In this document: positions 1-6,972 of the stretch, in pieces
How positions within the stretch are numbered: the stretch's first letter is position 1
Layout of the letters: each line of letters starts with the position of its first letter
NCBI RefSeq assembly: GCF_019688735.1
Contig: NZ_JAIFYA010000004.1
Location: forward strand, 81,270-145,269
Source of the DNA: Thermosulfurimonas sp. F29
GTDB lineage: Bacteria > Desulfobacterota > Thermodesulfobacteria > Thermodesulfobacteriales > Thermodesulfobacteriaceae
DNA length: 64,000 nt
Direction: 5' to 3'
Made by a program: the position numbers and the translations under genes
Notes under the pieces: model-generated
Told to the model about the DNA's origin: nothing
Databases searched by the model: none
Seen by the model: the letters and a program-made list of their open reading frames with translations, nothing else

Positions 1-24
1 CTGGGGCACTCGCTCGATCGGGGA

Positions 25-309
25 GTGTCCCTGCTCGAAAAGGTGTGCGACGGAACATTTCATACGCCGTCGCTTGCCGGCGCCGAGCTGGGACTTGCTG
101 TAGCCAGCCACGAAGAGCGGACGGCGTTCAATGAACTTCAGGAGAAAACGCGCCTCCAGCACGGCGAAATAGAATCCCTTAAGGAGGCTCTGAGGCGACT
201 CGAGGTCGACCTCAAGCGCTCTCGACGGCTCAACCGGGTGCTGGAGATCCTGCTCGCTCTGGGTGCCGTGGTAGCCATCGCGCTTTTCCATTCAGCGCGG
301 ATTTTCTGA
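25..309 (+). CDS. Membrane-anchored coiled-coil protein, probably cut by the window edge
   Basis: I do not recognise this protein. From the GTG at 25 it has 94 residues: a charged stretch rich in Glu, Lys and Arg that looks like a coiled coil (about residues 30-70), then one C-terminal hydrophobic segment (about 71-92) that would anchor it in the inner membrane with the bulk in the cytoplasm. The reading frame is open to base 1, so the true start may lie outside the window. It ends 17 bases before the first TATCGATA element. Function unknown. Confidence 0.5.
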   Translation: MSLLEKVCDGTFHTPSLAGAELGLAVASHEERTAFNELQEKTRLQHGEIESLKEALRRLEVDLKRSRRLNRVLEILLALGAVVAIALFHSARIF

Positions 310-326
310 AAGAACATCAGGAGCGC

Positions 327-384
327 TATCGATAAAACTTTGCGTAAGTCTTATCGATAAGGTTTTTCTTAAAACTTATCGATA
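327..384. repeat. Triple TATCGATA element, copy A
   Basis: Three perfect TATCGATA palindromes at 327, 352 and 377, exactly 25 bp apart, separated by AT-rich spacers. The last box ends one base before the GAGGGGG ribosome binding site of cas6, so a bound protein could affect cas6 expression. The same arrangement recurs at 23435, 42491, 49284 and 59665. Function is inferred only: partition site or operator. Confidence 0.85.
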
Positions 385-397
385 GAGGGGGTCGGAA

Positions 398-1156
398 ATG
401 ATGGGGCTTGAAGTGCTCACGCGGTTCCAGGTATGGTTTCCGGCGCGGCTGGTAAGGCGCAGGGAGAAAGGGAAGAATGTGGACCGCCACATTGTGCAGG
501 GCGTGGTGAATCGAAACTTCCTGCCCCCCGAAGTGTCGGCCTTCCTGCACTCGAGCGGAAACGGTAACGGGCGCACATACCGTCCTTTGGTGGTGAGCGA
601 CATCAGATTCCCGCGAGAGGGAGTGGGCACCCTCGTCTTCGGACTTTTTGCGGACGCTCCGGTCCAGCGGGACATCGAACTCTGGCTCAAGGCGCGGGAA
701 GTGCCCTATCGGCGCTTCGATGTGAGCATGGAGCTTCTCGCGAAGCGCGATCGGTTCGCCCTGCTCTCTCCTGTCCTTTCGCGTACCGCCGACGGGCGCT
801 ATCCTCACCCCGCAAGGGAGAAGGAAGCCTTTGAAGAGGCGCTTACGGTCAACCTGCGGGGTAAGCTCGTTCGCTACGGCTTCGTCGAGGATGCCCCCCA
901 AGATGTGTGCGTGGAGCTTCTCAAAGGACGCATTGCTCGGCGCGATTTCAACGGAAAAGCATACCGGGGGTTCCTGGGCTTTTTGCGCATAAAAGGCGCC
1001 TGCGGTTTAGCCGCCATCGCCGCTTATGCGCTGGGCGTGGGCGTGCGCAACGCACAGGGGTTCGGTATGCCGGCATTGCCTGAGGAACTGAGGAGGTTTC
1101 TGGAGCCGCTGGAAATGGCAAGGCGACATATATCAACTTCTTTTATTGCCCTCTAA
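398..1156 (+). CDS. cas6: Cas6-family CRISPR RNA endoribonuclease
   Basis: Cas6 cuts the repeats of precursor CRISPR RNA and leaves an 8-nt 5' handle on each guide. This 252-residue protein has the usual length and the diagnostic C-terminal glycine-rich loop (residues 212-224, G-V-G-V-R-N-A-Q-G-F-G-M). His31 and His51 are candidate catalytic residues in the N-terminal half; which one acts is not clear from sequence alone. Start chosen at the first of two adjacent ATGs, after GAGGGGG. It stands alone, 2 kb from the csf-like operon and on the other strand. The repeats of both arrays carry a short CCCT/AGGG hairpin followed by TTGAGAAG, a plausible substrate. This is the only Cas6 seen. Confidence 0.85.
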   Translation: MMGLEVLTRFQVWFPARLVRRREKGKNVDRHIVQGVVNRNFLPPEVSAFLHSSGNGNGRTYRPLVVSDIRFPREGVGTLVFGLFADAPVQRDIELWLKAREVPYRRFDVSMELLAKRDRFALLSPVLSRTADGRYPHPAREKEAFEEALTVNLRGKLVRYGFVEDAPQDVCVELLKGRIARRDFNGKAYRGFLGFLRIKGACGLAAIAAYALGVGVRNAQGFGMPALPEELRRFLEPLEMARRHISTSFIAL

Positions 1157-1240
1157 GTATAAGGACTTAGCGCAACCAAGAGTGGTACTGCCTTTTCTCA
1201 TGCTCACCACAAGGAGATCATTTCTGTATTTCTTTATATT

Positions 1241-1672
1241 TTACTGTCTGTAAACGCAGACTCGATCATAAATTGTCCGTTGCGCACAAGACCCTTCAGA
1301 AATATACAAAAGCTGGTCGCTACTTATTTCTATGTATCCATTACAATTGACATCAAAATGCACAATAAAACCGGGTAAGCTCCAACTAGAAAAAGCACAA
1401 CTACCAGTTCTATTAGCAAAACATGTTTTGGGATTACGCCAGAGTACTGGAGCTTGCCAGACCGCTTTACATTTTCCTTGAATATCAACATTACTTCCTA
1501 TATAAGAGGGCTGACTCGAAAGAGCATTTTTTGTGGCGAAGAAAATGCCTGCATCCAGAGTGGCATCAGTTTCCCCCAATGCCCAACAGGAAGGAAGGAA
1601 GGAAGGAAGGAAGGAAAATGCCCAAACTAAAAGAAAAAGTTTAAGCCACTTATCTAGTCTTCGTGTACGCAT
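1241..1672 (-). CDS. Secreted Cys-containing protein with a tetranucleotide repeat in its signal peptide
   Basis: A 143-residue protein with a signal peptide (Arg/Lys-rich start, hydrophobic core about residues 11-28) and a mature part with eight Cys, so probably periplasmic or exported. The start is supported by AAAGGAGG 6 bases upstream. The mature chain begins near A-L-G-E-T-D-A, which is also found at the same place in the next gene (1710-2354), so the two are probably diverged paralogues or share a processing signal. Base composition is clearly more AT-rich than the surroundings. Seven TTCC repeats (1589-1616) encode the Ser-Phe-Leu-Pro stretch just before the cleavage region, so slippage would shift the frame. 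Function unknown; a surface or pilus-associated role is a guess. Confidence 0.6.
   Translation of the reverse strand: MRTRRLDKWLKLFLLVWAFSFLPSFLPSCWALGETDATLDAGIFFATKNALSSQPSYIGSNVDIQGKCKAVWQAPVLWRNPKTCFANRTGSCAFSSWSLPGFIVHFDVNCNGYIEISSDQLLYISEGSCAQRTIYDRVCVYRQ
1589..1616. repeat. (GGAA)7 tetranucleotide tract
   Basis: Seven perfect GGAA units on the plus strand, read as (TTCC)7 in the minus-strand gene 1241-1672, at codons just before the signal peptidase site. Tetranucleotide tracts inside exported protein genes are classic contingency loci in other bacteria; here phase variation is inference. Confidence 0.9.
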
Positions 1673-1709
1673 ACCAACCTCCTTTATTGTTTTCTATTCG
1701 ATGGACGAT

Positions 1710-2354
1710 CTAGTTGCCATGAAAGCATACCCCTTTGCTCGTGACTCCCGTTCCAGATGCATGAGCCGACAGACAGATGGTTTTTGAAGCGCGCGATACT
1801 TGCAAATAAATATCATAGGGGCAGGGCCAGCCTCCACACGCTATATGAGCTATTCGCCCGTTATAATCTCGCCAAGTAGCAGGTTTGTCTAAGTTGTAAG
1901 TTGCTTCAAATTGTCCTGATCTTATTCGTACTACAACATCATTGCGGTTTTTCTCGAAAGCGAAAGAAGCCCCTGGTGTTCCATAGCAGCCACCCCAACT
2001 ACAAGAATATGGAACATATAGTGTAATGAATTGACCAAACCTCTGCGGATTCGCCACCCCTGGATGGTATGCAGTACCAAGACGCAACCAAAGAATCTGT
2101 TCTCCATTAACCATCCAAAGAGAACTTTGGGAATCACTTCCCCAAGGCCAGAAAGGAGGAGAAAACCAAGAACCCGTATAAATTTTTAGAGCATTGTTGC
2201 CACCCGTAGCTAGGCCGCTTCCCTGCGCAAATTGTATGCTCGCCCCTCCGATTCTCGCGTCCGTTTCCCCTAATGCGTGGCAGAGGGGAGGGGAAAGATG
2301 AGCTAGAAGAAACACCATTAAAAGCACTTTTGAAACACATTTACGAACACCCAT
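1710..2354 (-). CDS. Secreted protein, second of the A-L-G-E-T-D-A pair
   Basis: A 214-residue exported protein: signal peptide about residues 1-27, then a mature chain starting A-L-G-E-T-D-A as in the neighbour at 1241-1672. The mature part is rich in Gly, Ser, Trp and Tyr with scattered Cys, which fits a beta-rich disulfide-bonded domain. ATG 2354 has GGGAGGTG upstream and lies inside the 3' end of the upstream gene (overlap 2318-2354), so the two are translationally linked. AT-rich composition like the previous gene. No family recognised. Confidence 0.6.
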   Translation of the reverse strand: MGVRKCVSKVLLMVFLLAHLSPPLCHALGETDARIGGASIQFAQGSGLATGGNNALKIYTGSWFSPPFWPWGSDSQSSLWMVNGEQILWLRLGTAYHPGVANPQRFGQFITLYVPYSCSWGGCYGTPGASFAFEKNRNDVVVRIRSGQFEATYNLDKPATWRDYNGRIAHIACGGWPCPYDIYLQVSRASKTICLSAHASGTGVTSKGVCFHGN

Positions 2355-2833
2355 GACTGATCACCTCCCACGAAAGGTGTCGAGCGATTAAGGGAGGTCA
2401 GGTAGGGTTGACCGTCGGCGCCGAGGAGCATGACGCAGATGCGGTAATTGGTACCCACCACTTCAACGCGCACATCAATAGCGTTTACAGGGACGGCCCC
2501 TGCTCCTGAGGTGTTCACTATGGCGAACCGGTAGGGTTGCACATACACCTTCGGGGCACCGGCGCCGCAAGTGATGATCGGCACAACGGCGCATCGGTAG
2601 TAAAGACTATTGCTCCCCACAGTATAGCGCTGGACCGAGAAGGGCGAAGTGTTGTCGATCACAAAGGTCGAAGTGACCCGCACGCTAGTGCGAACATCAT
2701 CGTAATCAGGAGGCACCAAAAGAACAGCCGCGCACGCCGACGAAAAACGAAACGCAATTACGAAAAGACTCAAAAGAGCGATCATCGTTAGGGCCAGAGG
2801 CATTACCAACTTGCCACGCCCCGGCCTACACAT
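2318..2833 (-). CDS. Secreted or membrane-anchored protein of unknown function
   Basis: About 171 residues from ATG 2833 (GAGGTGGGT just upstream). The N-terminus has a positively charged start and a hydrophobic segment (about residues 10-33) ending near A-C-A-A, so it is a signal peptide or anchor. The rest is beta-rich with four Cys in the mature part. First gene of a three-gene minus-strand unit whose products are all exported; upstream at about 2880-2895 there is a GGCTATTTT -10-like sequence. Function unknown; a minor pilin-like or adhesin role would fit the pilus genes elsewhere but is not shown. Confidence 0.55.
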   Translation of the reverse strand: MCRPGRGKLVMPLALTMIALLSLFVIAFRFSSACAAVLLVPPDYDDVRTSVRVTSTFVIDNTSPFSVQRYTVGSNSLYYRCAVVPIITCGAGAPKVYVQPYRFAIVNTSGAGAVPVNAIDVRVEVVGTNYRICVMLLGADGQPYLTSLNRSTPFVGGDQSWVFVNVFQKCF

Positions 2834-3033
2834 ACCCACCTCGATTTTCTCTGGATTTTTCTGGAATTTCCTTCTTTGGAGCTAAAATAGCCTGCGCAAG
2901 ACCGATGCTCCCGCAAAACCCCAAGAGGGCCAAAAGGTGTCCCCTACCCTACTCCGCTACTCCGCTCCGCCCCGCTCCGGTTCACCATCCTTCGGGGCTT
3001 TCCAAGCGCCGTCGAAGGTGATATGCTTCCAGC

Positions 3034-3276
3034 ATGGAAGTCGTCGCAAAGCCATCGCACAGAGTCAGAGTGCCTGCACAGCAAAGCTGTCCTTTCTGCG
3101 GTGCGCGAGCCGTTTTAAGAACAATCAGGCGCCGGATCGGGCTTTACCCTCGCGTGATCGCCGAAGAAGAAAAGCGTCTCTACGAATGTCCCGCCTGCGC
3201 GCAACAGTTCTGGACCCTCACCCGGAAACTCGCACCCTCTCTCAAGGTGCGCTCCAAACGAATGCGTCGCAGGTGA
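3034..3276 (+). CDS. Small zinc-ribbon protein
   Basis: An 80-residue basic protein with two C-x2-C pairs (C-P-F-C near residue 19 and C-P-A-C near 54), the spacing of a treble-clef or zinc-ribbon fold, and a Lys/Arg-rich tail. It would bind one Zn and probably nucleic acid. It lies alone between the secreted-protein genes and the csf-like operon, convergent with the latter. The ribosome binding site is weak, so its reality rests on the paired cysteines. Confidence 0.5.
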   Translation: MEVVAKPSHRVRVPAQQSCPFCGARAVLRTIRRRIGLYPRVIAEEEKRLYECPACAQQFWTLTRKLAPSLKVRSKRMRRR

Positions 3277-3289
3277 GCCCTAAACCTCT

Positions 3290-3856
3290 TTATTGCGGAC
3301 TCACCCCTAGCCCGGTCTGTTTGGATCTCCCAGACTCTGGATTGGGCGCCTTTCTGCAAGCGGAAAGCCTCTTGTATGCCAATTCCTCCACTTCGCCCGA
3401 ATCTACATTCCGCAACATTTTGTCAAGCGAGAGCTCACTCCACGCTAAACGGTACTTCCCGGCTTTTAACGAAGCCCACGCCGCTTCCCAGATCCGCGCG
3501 GCGATACCGGGATCCGCCATGTCCTCTACAGTATAGCCGTTCTCTTCAAGAAGATTCTCCACCGCATCCGCAAGATCTCGAACAAGGTCCGGGCTAATCT
3601 TGACGACCTGAAAGTTTTCAAAGCCGTAAAACTCCCAGCTCGCCTGGTCTGGATCGTCCGGCTCCCCGTTCCAGGCAACCCAGAAGGTTCCCTCCACAAC
3701 TGAACCGTGCGGAACACCCAGAGCCTCTGCGAACTCATTCATCACGACGGCCCGGGCTTCGGCCTCGTAGTAGTGCTCGCACCCCACGACCTCCTTTTTC
3801 CTCCACTCTCCATAGACCGTCACATCTCCTTGTTCGAGCAGGTCGTAAGTTTTCAT
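3290..3856 (-). CDS. Unknown acidic protein, last gene of the csf-like operon
   Basis: A 188-residue, acidic, Trp- and Glu-rich soluble protein starting at ATG 3856 with AAAGGAGGG upstream. Its start overlaps the stop of the previous gene by 4 bases, so it is co-translated with the CRISPR effector genes. No family recognised and no catalytic motif seen. Its place invites the idea of an accessory subunit or an unrelated plasmid protein riding on the operon. Confidence 0.6.
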   Translation of the reverse strand: MKTYDLLEQGDVTVYGEWRKKEVVGCEHYYEAEARAVVMNEFAEALGVPHGSVVEGTFWVAWNGEPDDPDQASWEFYGFENFQVVKISPDLVRDLADAVENLLEENGYTVEDMADPGIAARIWEAAWASLKAGKYRLAWSELSLDKMLRNVDSGEVEELAYKRLSACRKAPNPESGRSKQTGLGVSPQ

Positions 3857-4437
3857 CTTGGCCCTCCTTTTTCTAAATTCTCCTCCCAATTGTAGCACCG
3901 AGCCACCTCGAATCGGGCTACTTCACAAAAAATCCGCACGCCGCGAAATCCGCCGTCCTCCACGATCCGTTCCACGCGAAATCCGGCACAGAGCGAATTG
4001 CAGGGCAACTCCCCGTACGGACAGATGAGCGGCACGCAAAACTCCCCCGCGGGGCCCTCGCTCCTCTTCTCAAGCGCCCAGATCACTCCTCTTTCGTCTT
4101 TGCGAACCACCCGCTCGGGAACCTCCTCCACAGGGCGCCACCTGCGAGAAAGCATCCCCTCCTCGGGGGGCACCCTGCGCTCTCCACGCTTGGCGCACCG
4201 GTGACCACTCGGCCCCACAAATCGACCGCACTCTGGACACCGAGGATTCTTCTTCGCGAAAGGCCGGGGCTTCCGCGTAAAACCCGTCTCCCTCTTAACT
4301 TCCTCTGGAAGCCCTATTCCCTCACGAAGAGCCCTGCTGAAGGCCTGGAGCATCGCTTCCACATTCAGCTCTCCCCAGTCCACTCCGCTTCCCCCGCGGC
4401 CGAACAATGTCAACATTCGCGCCGTTTTACCCGCCAA
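3853..4437 (-). CDS. Unknown Cys-rich protein in the csf-like operon
   Basis: About 194 residues. A probable zinc site C-P-E-C...H-R-C lies in the first half (C-P-E-C-G followed 8-9 residues later by H-R-C) and a second Cys cluster in the C-terminal half. The start is uncertain: TTG 4437 has a good GAGGGGG site 6 bases upstream, ATG 4416 is the alternative. It overlaps the end of the csf1-like gene slightly and the start of the last gene by 4 bases, so it is part of the same transcript. No known type IV Cas subunit matched; a Zn-binding accessory factor is possible. Confidence 0.55.
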   Translation of the reverse strand: MAGKTARMLTLFGRGGSGVDWGELNVEAMLQAFSRALREGIGLPEEVKRETGFTRKPRPFAKKNPRCPECGRFVGPSGHRCAKRGERRVPPEEGMLSRRWRPVEEVPERVVRKDERGVIWALEKRSEGPAGEFCVPLICPYGELPCNSLCAGFRVERIVEDGGFRGVRIFCEVARFEVARCYNWEENLEKGGPR

Positions 4438-5500
4438 GCGCCACCCCCTCAACGCCGACGAATATTCCGGGATCGCTCACCACATACTCACACTCGTTAT
4501 GCCCCACGATGCGAAGATAGGGCCCCCACACCGAACGCGGCAAACGGTGCATCACATTGGTCACCTTGCAGGCCTCCGCGATGCTCACCGGCTCCCCGGG
4601 ACGCACCATTCGGCCGAGAAGACCGCGACACACCCGCAATTGCATTCGCAAAAAAGGCATTTTCCCGGCAAACACCTCCCTCCACGGGAAACATCGCACG
4701 GCCTCCTCGAAGCGCGTCGCCGCGTTCTCCTGCACCACCACCGGCAGGTAAAACCCCTCCGGTCCCCTGAGGCTCTCCCCGGAAGCGCCACGGAAAGAAA
4801 ACCCCACCTTCCCCATCCACACCAGCCCGTCGCTGAGCACCGCGAGCAGAAAGGGCGTCTTCCCTTGGTTGTCGTAGAAGGTGAACCGCACGAACAGCTC
4901 ATTGCGCCGGCCTCGCACGGCCGGGTCCGCTCCAGCGAGCACAGCCTCGGGCAATCCCTCCGCGGGAAACTGCAAGGGGTTAACCGCCTTCTTCAAGGCG
5001 TGCGCTTGGAGGCAAGCCGGACACACCGCATAGTCCGCATCGGCGTGGGCTTTCGGGATCTCCCAGAAAGAGAGAAATGCATCCGAAAAGATCTTCTTGC
5101 CCGGGACGAAACACAATGCATCGGACCAGCATCCGCAGAGATCGCACACTCCGCTGGCGAGTTTGCTTCGGTGCGTCCACCTCTCAATGAGATGCTCCAT
5201 GTCGCCTTGAAGTGTTTTTTCTCCAGAAGGTATGCGCGTCAGAATTGCCGCCCGCCCTTCATTCTCAACGCAAAGAAGATAGAGCCGAAACGCTCCCCCC
5301 GCGACCAGCCGCTCATAAGGACAAAGCGTTGCGGCGACAAAATCGGTTTTCGCCGTTTTCTCTCGCGCGGGAAAAGCACACTTCGGCGGCCTTCCGCTCT
5401 CTTTCGTCACGACACCGCACTCTTCCCGTACCGAGGAGGCATAATCCTTAAAGAGACTTAGCTGTTCCCCCCACGCTTCCATGGCCGTCCACCCCTTCAT
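4427..5500 (-). CDS. Csf1-like Zn-finger large-subunit candidate of a type IV CRISPR effector
   Basis: A 357-residue protein with two Cys clusters, C119-x2-C122-x-C124 and C160-x2-C163, flanking a short helical region. Csf1, the large-subunit counterpart of type IV systems, is known for such a zinc finger, and this gene sits directly after the csf2-like gene. The rest of the chain is diverged and I see no nuclease motif. Residues near 250 read Y-L-P-V-V-V-Q, the same peptide, encoded by the same 23 bases, as near residue 45 of the neighbouring csf2-like protein. Start at ATG 5500 (GAGGGAAC upstream); ATG 5482 is an alternative. The assignment rests on context plus the zinc finger. Confidence 0.5.
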   Translation of the reverse strand: MKGWTAMEAWGEQLSLFKDYASSVREECGVVTKESGRPPKCAFPAREKTAKTDFVAATLCPYERLVAGGAFRLYLLCVENEGRAAILTRIPSGEKTLQGDMEHLIERWTHRSKLASGVCDLCGCWSDALCFVPGKKIFSDAFLSFWEIPKAHADADYAVCPACLQAHALKKAVNPLQFPAEGLPEAVLAGADPAVRGRRNELFVRFTFYDNQGKTPFLLAVLSDGLVWMGKVGFSFRGASGESLRGPEGFYLPVVVQENAATRFEEAVRCFPWREVFAGKMPFLRMQLRVCRGLLGRMVRPGEPVSIAEACKVTNVMHRLPRSVWGPYLRIVGHNECEYVVSDPGIFVGVEGVALGG

Positions 5501-5525
5501 TTTTAGTTCCCTCTCGCTTTTCCCC

Positions 5526-6926
5526 TCACTCCTTTTTCCTAGTGTCGTCGGAACCCCTTTCAGTTTCCTCGGTTCGCTTTTTCAGATTCGCCACCACCGC
5601 TCGCGCGGCCTCGACCAGAGAACGGTGCGGTTCGGTGTTCACCCAGCGAATTGCCTTCTCGGGATCGCTCAGGCTCGCCCGACACCGTTCGTAAGCCTCC
5701 CGCAAGACCCGCGCTCCTCCACTTTCATCGGTCCACACAATTCCGAATCGCCCCTGCAACCCGTTCCACACGAAGTAACCCGCAGGTTCGAAAAACCCGT
5801 CGTCCTTTCGCACGGCCAGCTCGAACACCCCGGCGGTCAAACCGCCGACAAGCGCGTTGCCACCGCCGAATCGGGGATCCCGCCCGAAGGCCTCAAGGGT
5901 CATGAGAACAAGCCCCACCTGTTCGGGGAGAGCGCCCACCACGCGCAACATCCCGTAGAAAGGCATCCCGGGCGGGAGAAACCGACGACTGATGATGTTC
6001 GGGGAGAGCGCCCCGTACAGCACCTTGAGAGCGCCTTTGAGCGACGGATCCACCTCCTTCTCAACCTCGGAAAGCTTCCTGCCCCAGCCGCGCTCGATCA
6101 GCTCGCGCACCTCGGGCTCGATACCCTCCCAGAGTTGAGGCATTTGCCTCAACAGGTCGGTCACCACCCCGCGCAGAATGGCTCCGTTTTTCGTGACCGG
6201 GGACGCTCCACCCTCCTCGTCTCCAAAGGTGAGATCCTCAAAGTCCACAACCTGCTCGATGCTTCGCAGGGCGGGAGGAGCGCTGATGTACCCTTCCACG
6301 GCCCGAACCGTCGCCCTCATCCATCCGGCGGCACCATCACTCAGCAACACCCGCCGCACTCCCTCCCATGACTCTTGATCCGGTTCCAGCGCCAGCACCC
6401 GGGTCTCCTGAAGATACGGAAGCACCTGCGTCCGCACCCGGGAAGCCACCATGGCGTAGCGCTCCCGACCCGTTCCGCCTCCCCAGAGGTCAAGGAAGAG
6501 GTCCCGTCCCGCATCGAAGTCACCGACGCAAGTGTTCACAACAGCGGAATCCCTCCTGGAATTGCTTCCCCTTTTCCCGTCATTTTTTCTCGCATCGCCA
6601 TCCTTGGCCTCAAGCGGCACCCCTCCCTGGAAAAGCACCTTCGCCACGAAAAAACCCCGCCGTTCCCGCGGAAGCGCATTCCACACCAGCTCCCCCGCCA
6701 GATCGCGAAACCGCCCGCGGAAGGTGCCCGGAGAAATGGTGGGCGCCAGAATCACCCTGCTCTCTCCCTCATGCCCTTCGTCCTGCACCACCACCGGCAG
6801 GTAGTAGATCAGAGTCTCCTTTTTCTCCCTCTCGGAAGCACCCTCCCGGGGAGGCCGGTAGTTCATGGCCGGCGTCTGGAGGAAGAAAAACCCGCTTATC
6901 TCGACATCCATCCTTTGCTCGGACAT
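5526..6926 (-). CDS. csf2: Csf2-like (Cas7 family) backbone protein
   Basis: Cas7/Csf2 subunits polymerise along the guide RNA to form the effector filament. This 466-residue protein starts at ATG 6926 with a strong AAGGAGGTGG site. Near residue 65 it has the Cas7-like element G-T-F-R-G-R-F-R, and in the second half a Gly-rich stretch (G-R-D-P-R-F-G-G-G-N-A-L-V-G-G) typical of RAMP folds. It is longer than usual type IV-A Csf2 (about 340), with a charged insert around residues 105-130. It lies between the DinG helicase gene and the Zn-finger gene. Family call is good; exact subtype is not resolved. Confidence 0.6.
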   Translation of the reverse strand: MSEQRMDVEISGFFFLQTPAMNYRPPREGASEREKKETLIYYLPVVVQDEGHEGESRVILAPTISPGTFRGRFRDLAGELVWNALPRERRGFFVAKVLFQGGVPLEAKDGDARKNDGKRGSNSRRDSAVVNTCVGDFDAGRDLFLDLWGGGTGRERYAMVASRVRTQVLPYLQETRVLALEPDQESWEGVRRVLLSDGAAGWMRATVRAVEGYISAPPALRSIEQVVDFEDLTFGDEEGGASPVTKNGAILRGVVTDLLRQMPQLWEGIEPEVRELIERGWGRKLSEVEKEVDPSLKGALKVLYGALSPNIISRRFLPPGMPFYGMLRVVGALPEQVGLVLMTLEAFGRDPRFGGGNALVGGLTAGVFELAVRKDDGFFEPAGYFVWNGLQGRFGIVWTDESGGARVLREAYERCRASLSDPEKAIRWVNTEPHRSLVEAARAVVANLKKRTEETERGSDDTRKKE

Positions 6927-6972
6927 ACGCCACCTCCTTCCCTTTTGTTTTTCCGACACCGGGCGCATTTCC

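Noticed and set aside
327..384. TATCGATA elements as intrinsic terminators
   Set aside because: They follow gene ends but are AT-rich, lack a GC stem and T-run, and one lies directly before cas6.
4499..5461. Plus-strand frame of 320 codons
   Set aside because: Antisense shadow of the csf1-like gene, rich in His, Arg and Pro.
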